This document shows, one piece after another, positions 1-7,728 of a stretch of 64,000 nucleotides of DNA (the stretch's first letter is position 1; each line of letters begins with the position of its first letter). The position numbers were made by a program, and so were the translations under genes. This DNA is from Bacteroidota bacterium (GTDB lineage Bacteria > Bacteroidota > Bacteroidia > Chitinophagales > Chitinophagaceae): assembly GCA_030706735.1 (NCBI GenBank), contig JAUZNZ010000009.1, positions 62,001-126,000 on the forward strand, given 5' to 3'. The notes under the pieces are model-generated. The model saw only the letters and a list, made by a program, of their open reading frames with translations. It was not told where the DNA came from and ran no database searches.

Positions 1-521
1 CCGACGTTACTGACAGCGTCCAAAAAAGTTATTTTCCCGTTGCCGACTATCTCCGTAACGAGATCAGGACAGTGGATTCAACCCCCATCGCCATACTGAA
101 ATACACGACCCGGAACAACCGGACCGATTCGGCCTTCATCAGCGCCCCCGTATTCGATCAGTTGGCGCAGGAATTCCTTGCCCCGGAACTGGATTCGCCG
201 GCTTTCGAAAAGCGGTTCTCTGAAACCTCCTTTGCGGATCGGACGACAAATTCCGTGACCTTTACCTATTCTTCGCTGAAGAATGAGCAGCCGGTGCAAA
301 GGGTCGATATCCTCCTCGATCCGGAGGCCAACAACAGGTTGAAAAGCATCTATATGGAAAAATCGTTCTCCGCAGGCGATACGCTGGTCACGAAGAAAAT
401 GCTTTGGAAGGCCGGAAGGAACTTTCTTATCATTACCACGCAGCAACTTCCCGGCCAGGCGGCCCTTGTCCGGCAGCTTAAGGTGGTGTGGGACAGCGAT
501 CCGTCGGGCGTCTCCCAATAA
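1..521 (+). CDS. Hypothetical protein, C-terminal part (5' end outside window)
   Basis: The reading frame is open from base 3 to the TAA at 519-521, so the true start lies upstream of the window; the GTG at 72 is only an internal codon. About 172 residues are visible. They form a soluble, alternating hydrophobic and polar sequence with no membrane segment and no motif I recognise; the late part (LLDPEANNRLKSIYMEK) reads like a beta-rich secreted or lipoprotein domain. It ends 7 bp before the uvrC start on the same strand, so the two are probably co-transcribed. No function is assigned. Confidence 0.7.
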   Translation, partial: DVTDSVQKSYFPVADYLRNEIRTVDSTPIAILKYTTRNNRTDSAFISAPVFDQLAQEFLAPELDSPAFEKRFSETSFADRTTNSVTFTYSSLKNEQPVQRVDILLDPEANNRLKSIYMEKSFSAGDTLVTKKMLWKAGRNFLIITTQQLPGQAALVRQLKVVWDSDPSGVSQ

Positions 522-528
522 AGTTGTC

Positions 529-2361
529 ATGAACCAGGAAGAGTTCAGTCATATTGCCCATACGATACCGGGCGAGCCGGGTATATACAAATATTTCGAC
601 GGAAGTAGGGAGCTGATCTATGTCGGGAAGGCCAAGAACCTGCGAAAGCGGGTTGGCTCCTATTTTACCAAGACCTTTACGACCTACAAGACCCATGAGC
701 TCGTGCAACGCATCCGCCATATCGAATTTACTATCGTAAGTTCGGAACAGGACGCCTTTCTGCTGGAAAACTCCCTGATCAAGCAATTTCAACCCAGGTT
801 CAATATCAATCTGAAGGATGATAAGACCTATCCGTATATCGTCATCAAAAAGGAGCCCTTCCCCCGGGTGTTCCTAACCCGCCATCAGATCAATGACGGC
901 TCTGAATACCTCGGCCCGTTTACCTCGGTCGGGAAGGTCAGGGAATTGTTGGACCTCGTGAAGAACAATATCCAGCTTCGCACCTGCAAGCTCAACCTCA
1001 GCGAAACGAATATCAGAAAAGGCAAGTTCAAGATCTGCCTGGAGTATCATCTGGGGAATTGCAAAGGCCCTTGCGAAGGGCTGCAGACAGAAGAAGACTA
1101 CCGGGAAGGGCTCGAGCAACTTAAGAACATCCTGAAAGGGAATCTGGGCCCGGTATTCCAGCGATTCAGAAGAGAAATGAAGGAATTGGCCGAAAAAATG
1201 GATTTTGAGAAGGCGGAGATCATGCGCAAGAAGATCAGCCACCTCGAAAGCTACCAATCGCGATCGGTCATCGTCAGCAGTCACCTTCGTGACGCTGATG
1301 TCTTTTCGATCGCCCGGGATGGCGACCTCGCCTATATCAACTACCTGATGGTACAGAACGGCACGATCGTTCAGACCCATACCACGGAAGTTGAAACGCA
1401 CCTGGAAGAATCGGATGCGGAGGTGCTCGCTTTTGCCATGGCCAGGCTGCGCGACACGTTCAACAGCACGACCCCGGAGATCGTCGTTCCCTTTGCGGTC
1501 GACTATCCTGAAACAGGCATCCGGCTCACGGTGCCTAAAGGCGGTGATAAAAAGAAGCTGCTCGACCTGTCGGAAAAGAATGTGAGCCATTTCCGGGAAG
1601 AGCTGAAAAAGAAAAAAATGCTGCTACTGGAAGGCAAGAGCCCGGATGAGCGAAAGCAAGTCCTGTATTCGTTGATGGAGGACCTGCAGCTGTCCGACCT
1701 GCCGGTGCATATCGAATGCTTCGATAATTCGAACTTCCAGGGCAGCTTCCCCGTGTCAGCCATGGTCTGCTTCAGAAATGGAGTGGAGAGCAAGAAGGAT
1801 TACCGGCATTTCAATGTAAAGACCGTCCAGGGCATCAACGATTTTGCGACGATGAAGGAGGTCGTCCATCGCCGGTACAAGCGCCTGCTGGATGAGCGGC
1901 AATCCCTGCCCCAGCTGGTGATCATTGACGGCGGGAAGGGACAATTGAGCGCGGCCATGGAAAGCATTGTCGGGCTGGGGCTGACCGGCATGATGACGGT
2001 GATCGGGTTGGCGAAGAATGAAGAAGAGATCTTTTTTCCGGCCGACACGGAGTCGGTCAAACTGCCCTATAATAGTGACAGCCTTCAGCTCATCCGGCGG
2101 ATCCGAGACGAGGTTCATCGTTTCGGGATCAGTTTTCACCGGAAAAAGAGGAGCCAGGGTACCTTCGTAAATGAATTGGAACGAATAGAAGGGATCGGCC
2201 AGCAAACAGCCAACCAGTTGTTAAAGGCATTTCGTTCGGTCAGGAAGGTTAGGGAGACGTCAGAAGAGGCCCTGGCGGCGATAATAGGCCCTTCGAAGGC
2301 AAAGCTGGTGAGAAACTGGTTCGAGAAAGAGGACAGGGAAGAGCCGCAGGATGACGTATAA
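529..2361 (+). CDS. uvrC: UvrABC system protein C (excinuclease subunit)
   Basis: UvrC makes both incisions around bulky DNA lesions during nucleotide excision repair, after UvrB has marked the site. The 610-residue protein has the full family architecture. An N-terminal GIY-YIG nuclease (PGIYKY near residue 17, IYVGK near 30) is followed by a UVR helical hairpin that contacts UvrB (about 221-243). An RNase H-like nuclease (IECFDNSN near 392, IIDGGKGQL near 464) precedes a C-terminal helix-hairpin-helix region (IEGIGQQTANQLL near 553). The ATG at 529 is chosen because homologues start at this point; an in-frame upstream ATG at 466 lies inside the preceding gene. Confidence 0.97.
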   Translation: MNQEEFSHIAHTIPGEPGIYKYFDGSRELIYVGKAKNLRKRVGSYFTKTFTTYKTHELVQRIRHIEFTIVSSEQDAFLLENSLIKQFQPRFNINLKDDKTYPYIVIKKEPFPRVFLTRHQINDGSEYLGPFTSVGKVRELLDLVKNNIQLRTCKLNLSETNIRKGKFKICLEYHLGNCKGPCEGLQTEEDYREGLEQLKNILKGNLGPVFQRFRREMKELAEKMDFEKAEIMRKKISHLESYQSRSVIVSSHLRDADVFSIARDGDLAYINYLMVQNGTIVQTHTTEVETHLEESDAEVLAFAMARLRDTFNSTTPEIVVPFAVDYPETGIRLTVPKGGDKKKLLDLSEKNVSHFREELKKKKMLLLEGKSPDERKQVLYSLMEDLQLSDLPVHIECFDNSNFQGSFPVSAMVCFRNGVESKKDYRHFNVKTVQGINDFATMKEVVHRRYKRLLDERQSLPQLVIIDGGKGQLSAAMESIVGLGLTGMMTVIGLAKNEEEIFFPADTESVKLPYNSDSLQLIRRIRDEVHRFGISFHRKKRSQGTFVNELERIEGIGQQTANQLLKAFRSVRKVRETSEEALAAIIGPSKAKLVRNWFEKEDREEPQDDV

Positions 2362-2367
2362 ATAAAA

Positions 2368-2398
2368 GGGGCCCGGATAGACATCCAGCCCCGTTTTT
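2368..2398 (+). terminator. Rho-independent terminator of uvrC
   Basis: Seven bases after the uvrC stop, GGGGC (2368-2372) pairs with GCCCC (2388-2392), and an inner GGAT/ATCC pair extends the stem. A run of five T follows directly. The position and U-tract fit termination of the uvrC transcript. Confidence 0.75.
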
Positions 2399-2455
2399 AA
2401 AATCCAATATCCTATGAAAAACCAATGTAAAAATAGTAAAACAATTCTATTTACC

Positions 2456-2478
2456 AATACCCGATTTTGGGTATTTTT
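2456..2478 (+). terminator. Second terminator-like hairpin after uvrC
   Basis: AATACCC (2456-2462) and GGGTATT (2469-2475) form a 7-bp stem with loop GATTTT and a run of T. It may back up the first terminator, or end a separate short transcript from the uvrC-gldN spacer. Confidence 0.55.
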
Positions 2479-2494
2479 AAAAAAAGGCTGGCCC

Positions 2495-2523
2495 GACAAC
2501 TTACTAAAAACGAAGTAGTTGTC
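2495..2523. other. Hairpin in uvrC-gldN spacer
   Basis: GACAAC-t-TACT and AGTA-GTTGTC form an inverted repeat with one bulged base and an 8-base spacer. No T-tract follows on the plus strand. Together with the neighbouring terminator hairpins it makes the 260-bp spacer unusually structured. No convincing promoter was found that would prove a small RNA. Confidence 0.4.
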
Positions 2524-2564
2524 CGACCAATGTCCTTGGAGGAAAGTAGTAAAACCCCTAAAAG

Positions 2565-2600
2565 AAAGGGGCAACGTAGTTGTACGCTGCCCCTTTTATA
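2565..2600. terminator. Bidirectional terminator, 3' of gldN
   Basis: AAAGGGGCA (2565-2573) pairs perfectly with TGCCCCTTT (2588-2596). T-rich sequence flanks the stem on both strands (TTTTATA on plus, TTTCTTTT on minus). It lies 20 bp past the gldN stop and most likely ends the leftward gld transcript while also blocking rightward read-through. Confidence 0.7.
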
Positions 2601-2620
2601 TAAGTGGTTCCTTTATTTTA

Positions 2621-3655
2621 TTAGTAAGACCAGAGATCCTGTTCGTAGTTGAATATTTTCTCCTTGATATTCTCTCCTTCGAGCAGACGAAGGATCGGAT
2701 CCTTGATATAATTCTCCACCATCTGGTCGCCGGGGTTGTCGATGGTCGACTTGACTATCCGGCTGGCGAACATGCGGCTCTCGAACAATTCTTCCCAGCT
2801 CATCCTGCCCCCATAGTTCTTACCATTGTAGGCTTCACATTTGGCGAGCATGGAGCGAAGGTCGGGATAGTATACCCAGAAGATCGGCAGTACGGCGCGG
2901 AAACTTCCGTCATCATTCAGGATCGTCAGTTCCGGGGCGATGCCCAGGATGCGAACCTGCATGCGGGAGGAGGCTTTGTCGAACACCCATTCTTCTTTGA
3001 TCTGATATCTTTCGATCAGGTCGGGGTTCCATTCCGGAACGATGACCGTATCTCTCATGAGGCCTTTTGAGCCGTCGGGGTCATTCTTGGAGTCGGGCAC
3101 CGAGATGACCTTGGGCTTACCCACCATGGTCTCGGCGATCTGTTTGAAGGTCATCGGCGTGGTGAAGCGGTCGTCCACCGCGGCATCAAAGGGCGTGATC
3201 TGGCCGCTCTTGATCCCGTTCAGCAAGATGCTGATGAAACGCTGATCTCCGTTATCTTCCTTTGCCTTGTAGACGAAGGCCATGTTCATTTTTTCGTGAA
3301 CATCGATCTCGCGCCATACGCGCTGACGGTACACGGCATCGTCTTCGCGAATATTCTCGTAAGGCAGCGGAGTGCGGTCCTTTACCAGGTTTTGCGTGAT
3401 GATGGCGTCGTTGCGCAGAGACCGGAGGGGGGTATCCAACTTGATATCCACCTGCGGAATCGCCGCCACGGGCTTGGTAGTATCCTTGGCAGGAGCAACG
3501 GCTGCATTGGCAGCGCCCTGGTCCTTGCTGGTATTCTTCTTCTTGGCGGCCGTCGATCTCTTTTTCGCGGGACGCCTGGTTTGCGCGTCAGCCGTCCCGG
3601 CCACCAGCGCCACTACCGTTACCAGCAGGCAAAATCTGATCAAACACTTTTTCAT
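2621..3655 (-). CDS. gldN: Gliding motility / type IX secretion protein GldN
   Basis: GldN (PorN in Porphyromonas) is a periplasmic protein that associates with the GldK lipoprotein ring of the type IX secretion system. The 344-residue product has a signal peptide ending near residue 24 (VAGTADAQ) and then a Lys/Ala-rich linker. The conserved body has the family hallmarks EEWVFDKASSRMQVRILGI and the late FWVYYPDLR. It is the last gene of gldKLMN. The gap to gldM contains a strong hairpin and a promoter-like box, so its level may be set separately from the rest of the operon. Confidence 0.95.
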   Translation of the reverse strand: MKKCLIRFCLLVTVVALVAGTADAQTRRPAKKRSTAAKKKNTSKDQGAANAAVAPAKDTTKPVAAIPQVDIKLDTPLRSLRNDAIITQNLVKDRTPLPYENIREDDAVYRQRVWREIDVHEKMNMAFVYKAKEDNGDQRFISILLNGIKSGQITPFDAAVDDRFTTPMTFKQIAETMVGKPKVISVPDSKNDPDGSKGLMRDTVIVPEWNPDLIERYQIKEEWVFDKASSRMQVRILGIAPELTILNDDGSFRAVLPIFWVYYPDLRSMLAKCEAYNGKNYGGRMSWEELFESRMFASRIVKSTIDNPGDQMVENYIKDPILRLLEGENIKEKIFNYEQDLWSY

Positions 3656-3674
3656 CTCGCTGAATTTATTCGTA

Positions 3675-3682
3675 CAAAATTA
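3675..3682 (-). promoter_or_regulatory. Candidate -7 promoter element for gldN
   Basis: Read on the minus strand this is TAATTTTG, an exact match to the Bacteroidota TAnnTTTG box, 19 bp upstream of the gldN ATG. It lies just past the hairpin that follows gldM. No clear -33 TTTG is visible at the right distance, so activity is uncertain. Confidence 0.4.
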
Positions 3683-3687
3683 GATAA

Positions 3688-3721
3688 GTTCGTCCCGGCA
3701 GGAAAAAGAGCCGGGACGAAC
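3688..3721 (-). terminator. Strong hairpin between gldM and gldN
   Basis: Two perfect 12-base arms (GTTCGTCCCGGC and GCCGGGACGAAC) surround a 10-base loop, 13 bp after the gldM stop. The sequence downstream on the minus strand (TTATCTAATTTT) is only moderately T-rich. It may be a partial terminator, or it may stabilise the gldKLM part of a processed mRNA. Confidence 0.65.
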
Positions 3722-3734
3722 CTAACAGGTTTAT

Positions 3735-5330
3735 TTATTTCAAGCTGAACACCATGGAGGGCAGTTCCCTGACCCGGCCATCGCGTCCCTTTACACGGAT
3801 CTCGTCAAAGAATATGTTCGTACCGGGAGAGGCACGGCTGACGAGGTCAGCGGCCCTGCCGGTCCAGCGGTTCCCTTCGTTGGGAGCCTGCTGGTAGTTC
3901 GGAATGTTGCCCCCGATCGCGCTGAGCTTGTAGCTGACAACGGTAAAGGGAGAAAGGAATTCCGAGTTATCCAGTTTGGCGATCAGACCGCCGTCCGCCT
4001 TGAATTCGGCAGAAGAGATCGGGCCGCCGGTATGTGTACCAACATATCCGGTCGGGTTCGGCAGATATTTAATACGCATTTCGAATTCAGCTGCCTTGCC
4101 ATTCGTGGTCACCACGATCTTGGCCATACCCGGGGCAGTGGGCTTGACCATCCAATTGTCACCACCGGTGTTGCTGATCTCACCGCTGCCGGTGAAGCTT
4201 ACGTGCATTTTTTCGCGGCCTGAGCTGCCCGCGGAGATGGTCAGCGGGTTATCTTCGCCCACATACAGCACGTTCATCTTCTGGAGGAAGACAGAGGCGC
4301 CGGAAGGGAGGCCAACCGTATATTTAACGGGTTTGTCTACCTTATCGATAGACCCGTCGGGTTTAGCGTATTCGATATGCACCATTACAGTATGCTCGCC
4401 TGCTCCTTCGGCCTTCGTTTTGAACAAAGCGGTACCGTCGGGGCCGATAGGCTGAACCTGGCCGTTGATGGTAATGGTCGGCTTAGCGGCGGCACTGAAG
4501 GCACCTACGCCGGCCGTTACAGACAATTCATCACCGGGCATCACATAGTTGGAACTTGCCTGTGCAAGAACCTGGAACCGGTCGAAGATGACCTTTACTT
4601 CGCCTACTTTCTTATGGAAATAGTCTACCATCTGGGCTTCGGAGTTCTTAATATCACTTTGGAACTTGCTCAGAATAGTCATGGCGGCGATGGTCGGCGT
4701 CATGTGGAAGTAGTTCATCGTCCAGTCCTTGGCGCTGTCGCCGGAAGGCGCATTGCCGGATTGGGACTTAGGAACCCGCAGATCCAACGGCAACTGAGCC
4801 GCGAAATTTGCTTTTGCCGTTCTCAGGTCAGACTGGATCAACGGTTCGCTCGCGAACTGCGCATCGTCCGGATTGATCGTGGCCAACATGGCCGCCTTGT
4901 ATTGCTTCAGGTTGTCGTAAAGTTTTTTACCCTCGCCTTTCGTATCGAAAAGACGGGTGGCTGCGTCCAGGTTGGACTCGTTATATTCCTTCACGCCGTT
5001 ATTCATGGTAGGGGAAGATTCATCTTTCAGGTCTTCTTTTAACTTCTCTATCTCGTCATAGATCGACTGAGAGAGTTTCTGCACCTGGTATGCCTTGGGG
5101 GCCCAAACATCGGCCTGCGCCTTGGTTTGCTGATCCTGCTGCTCCTTCGCAAAGAGCTTGTATGTCAAGTCGTTCTTAGCCGTGACGACCTTGTTGGATT
5201 CCTGGAGACTGTTATTTACGGTCTTAAAGGCATTCAATATTTCGGCGGATACATTTAGTGCCAGCAGGGCTGTAAGCACCAAATACATCATATTGATCAT
5301 CTTTTGCCTTGGCTCTTTAGGTAAAGACAT
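3735..5330 (-). CDS. gldM: Gliding motility / type IX secretion motor protein GldM
   Basis: GldM is the inner-membrane anchored, periplasm-spanning rod that pairs with GldL as the proton-driven motor of gliding and type IX secretion. The 531-residue protein starts with the conserved cytoplasmic tail and single membrane helix (KEPRQKMINMMYLVLTALLA). Arg8 corresponds to the arginine known to matter for coupling in GldM. A long periplasmic region of helical and beta domains ends in EIRVKGRDGRVRELPSMVF. It lies downstream of gldL with a 77-bp gap. Confidence 0.96.
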   Translation of the reverse strand: MSLPKEPRQKMINMMYLVLTALLALNVSAEILNAFKTVNNSLQESNKVVTAKNDLTYKLFAKEQQDQQTKAQADVWAPKAYQVQKLSQSIYDEIEKLKEDLKDESSPTMNNGVKEYNESNLDAATRLFDTKGEGKKLYDNLKQYKAAMLATINPDDAQFASEPLIQSDLRTAKANFAAQLPLDLRVPKSQSGNAPSGDSAKDWTMNYFHMTPTIAAMTILSKFQSDIKNSEAQMVDYFHKKVGEVKVIFDRFQVLAQASSNYVMPGDELSVTAGVGAFSAAAKPTITINGQVQPIGPDGTALFKTKAEGAGEHTVMVHIEYAKPDGSIDKVDKPVKYTVGLPSGASVFLQKMNVLYVGEDNPLTISAGSSGREKMHVSFTGSGEISNTGGDNWMVKPTAPGMAKIVVTTNGKAAEFEMRIKYLPNPTGYVGTHTGGPISSAEFKADGGLIAKLDNSEFLSPFTVVSYKLSAIGGNIPNYQQAPNEGNRWTGRAADLVSRASPGTNIFFDEIRVKGRDGRVRELPSMVFSLK

Positions 5331-5407
5331 GGGTTAGTGAATTATTTTGATCGAATAAAGTTTTTCATAAGTTTCAAAACGGTCCGGACAAAACGGGCTG
5401 CTGATGA

Positions 5408-6181
5408 TTATGCCTGGCGACCTTGCATGGCGCTAAGCATATTGCCGTAGACATGGTTCAGGCTGCCCAGGTTCTTCGCGAGAAGAGCAATCTGTTCCTG
5501 TGTTTTCTTGGCGTCGTTCACGCTGCCCTGCATCGTCTCGGAAGCCTGTACCAGGTTACCATAGAAGCTGTTCATCGCCTTCAGGTGGTTATTGGTATCC
5601 TGCAATTCCAATTCATAGATGGCATTCAGCGAACCCAGGTTCTTGGTCAGCACCTGCACCTGCGTATGGAACTGCTTGGTGCTATCTGCAGCGGCATTCA
5701 GACTGGATACCGTATTGGTAGCGTTCTGGTAAGCACTTTTCATGCTATCCAGGGCTACAGAGGCTTCCTTCGTCTTGTTCGTGTACTCGCTCGTAGCAGC
5801 CAGGGCTCCGGACACATCCTTAATCTGTTCGATCGTGGTGCCGAATTTCTTAAAGCCTTCGCTTAATTTGCCCAGGTTTGCCGGGGTGATATCGGCCTCC
5901 TGCAGCATTTTATCCATTTTTTCGAGGGCGGGATTACCGCTGGAACCAGCAGCCAGCTTCGGCAGCGCTTCCACCAGGGCATGCATTTCGCCTCCGGGAG
6001 GGGGTAAGAACGCATACACCATAAAGATCAGGGCTTCCGTCAACAGACCGGCGGTCAGGAAGAAGTCAGCCAGCTTGGTGTGCAGGATCTTCTGCAGGGC
6101 TCCGAAAATAACTACGGCCGCACCGACGCAAACGATAATATTGACTAATTTTTCGGTAGATTTTGATATTCCAGCGCTCAT
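5408..6181 (-). CDS. gldL: Gliding motility / type IX secretion motor protein GldL
   Basis: GldL forms the membrane stator around GldM and conducts protons. The 257-residue product has two N-terminal membrane helices (about residues 12-30 and 38-58) and a long cytoplasmic part predicted to be helical (YANTVSSLNAAADSTKQFH-like heptads). Glu49, in the second helix (GLLTEALIFMVYAF), falls at the position of the essential GldL glutamate known from Flavobacterium. It sits between gldK and gldM in the conserved order. Confidence 0.95.
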   Translation of the reverse strand: MSAGISKSTEKLVNIIVCVGAAVVIFGALQKILHTKLADFFLTAGLLTEALIFMVYAFLPPPGGEMHALVEALPKLAAGSSGNPALEKMDKMLQEADITPANLGKLSEGFKKFGTTIEQIKDVSGALAATSEYTNKTKEASVALDSMKSAYQNATNTVSSLNAAADSTKQFHTQVQVLTKNLGSLNAIYELELQDTNNHLKAMNSFYGNLVQASETMQGSVNDAKKTQEQIALLAKNLGSLNHVYGNMLSAMQGRQA

Positions 6182-6316
6182 AGTTGTAATGTTTAGATTT
6201 GTTTTTAAAAGGTTTAAGAAGGGTTAAGGATAAAAGATTTCCTGTTGATTTTTTATGTTTGGTTTAAAATCAAAACGCGTTTTTTCTCAAAAAATTTTGC
6301 ACTTAACGAATAAAGA

Positions 6317-7606
6317 TTATCTACGATTGTTCGTCAATGTCGGGGGCAGGTCGATCACACACCGGAAGCCGATGTAGGATTTGGCCGTGTCCTGATACTC
6401 ATAGGTGCGCGTGCTGGTCTGGAGGTAGTACCCTACATCCTTCCAGCTGCCACCGCGGATCACCTTCCTCTTCATTCGGGGAGGATCGGTATCCTGGGCG
6501 TTATAGCGGATGTCGGGATTCATATCGTGCTGGAAATTACTTGCACCCTCGTAGTAAAAGGAAGACGTCCATTCGGCCACGTTCCCGGCCATGCAATACA
6601 GGCCGAAATCGTTAGGCCAATAGGCGTCGGCACGCACGGTGTAGAAACCGCCGTCCTCAGGGTAGTTACCGCGGCCGGGCTTGAAGTTGGCCAGCAAGCA
6701 ACCCCTTTTGTTCCTCAGGTAATAGTTACCCCAGGGGAACATCGATTGGGACCTGCCGCCTCGGGCAGCGTATTCCCACTCGGTTTCTGTCGGCAACCGG
6801 AAATTCGACTCGGTGGCCTTCTTTGTCTTTTCGAGGAATGAGTTCAGGTATTGCGTTCTCCATTCGCAGAATACGGTAGCCTGGTTCCAGTTCACGCCTA
6901 CCACGGGATAATTGCCGAAAGCAGGGTGGGAATAGTACCGCTTGGTCATGGGTTCATTATAAGAATAGCTGAAATCGCGGATCCACACCAGGGTGTCCGG
7001 ATAGACCTTGAGATCTTTTTTACGGATGAACAGCGAACGGGGCTTACCTTCATTTTCCTTCAAGGCAGCGGCCTTCAGATCGAAAGTCTCGGAGTGAAAG
7101 ATGATCTTGGCGGGGTCGATCTCGACCTTGCCGAAGATGCGATTGTCCGGGGTCACTACCATCTGGGCCACTTTTTCCATGGTCGCTTTGTCGCCCCACT
7201 TGATGGTCTGGGCCTTCTTCCAATCGATCTGGAACTTGCCGTCGATCTCCTTGCCATACTGCATGAGGGTAGCCGCAATAGAATCCCGTACCCAGTTGGT
7301 GAACTGGCGGTATTCATTGTTGGTGATCTCGGTGGCATCCATCCAGAAACCACTGATCGAGGCCTGCCTGTTTCTTGCTGTATACGCGTAGTTGACGTCT
7401 TCGTCACTTGGCCCCATATGGAAGGTTCCGGGCGGTATATATACCATGCCGGGGGGCTTAGCTAAATTGTAGGCGGTCGCCGGAGAGACTCCATGTAACT
7501 GTCCGTCATCGGGTAATCCCTTATGGGATTTGCCTATTTTTCCGCACCCGGCCGCCATAAACAGGACAGCGAGGGCCATCAAAAGGGATAGGTTTTTCAT
7601 TTTCAT
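6317..7606 (-). CDS. gldK: Gliding motility lipoprotein GldK
   Basis: GldK is an outer-membrane lipoprotein that builds, with GldN, the periplasmic ring of the type IX secretion machine. The chosen ATG at 7606 gives 429 residues and places a lipobox (LFMAAGC) about 20 residues in; a frame extending to 7648 would add 14 residues ahead of the signal peptide and run beyond the predicted transcription start. The body is a formylglycine-generating-enzyme-like domain (GMVYIPPGTFHMGP, LPTETEWEYAARGG, MAGNVAEWT, GFRCV), used structurally in this family. It is the first gene of gldKLMN and has its own promoter. Confidence 0.95.
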   Translation of the reverse strand: MKMKNLSLLMALAVLFMAAGCGKIGKSHKGLPDDGQLHGVSPATAYNLAKPPGMVYIPPGTFHMGPSDEDVNYAYTARNRQASISGFWMDATEITNNEYRQFTNWVRDSIAATLMQYGKEIDGKFQIDWKKAQTIKWGDKATMEKVAQMVVTPDNRIFGKVEIDPAKIIFHSETFDLKAAALKENEGKPRSLFIRKKDLKVYPDTLVWIRDFSYSYNEPMTKRYYSHPAFGNYPVVGVNWNQATVFCEWRTQYLNSFLEKTKKATESNFRLPTETEWEYAARGGRSQSMFPWGNYYLRNKRGCLLANFKPGRGNYPEDGGFYTVRADAYWPNDFGLYCMAGNVAEWTSSFYYEGASNFQHDMNPDIRYNAQDTDPPRMKRKVIRGGSWKDVGYYLQTSTRTYEYQDTAKSYIGFRCVIDLPPTLTNNRR

Positions 7607-7655
7607 AATATTAAAGGGTATTGGGCAAAAAAAATCTTTAGACAACATCGAGCTA

Positions 7656-7686
7656 CAAGTTTAAAATTAATTTTTCGAAAGTCAAA
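7656..7686 (-). promoter_or_regulatory. Promoter of the gldKLMN operon
   Basis: On the minus strand TTTG (7683-7686) is followed after exactly 19 bp by TAAACTTG (7656-7663). This matches the Bacteroidota consensus TTTG-N19-TAnnTTTG with one mismatch. The predicted transcript starts near 7650, about 43 bases before the gldK ATG, in an AT-rich gap after the DUF255 gene. Confidence 0.6.
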
Positions 7687-7728
7687 GCTTTCGGGATGCT
7701 AATATTCTTTAACGTGGCGCATATATAA

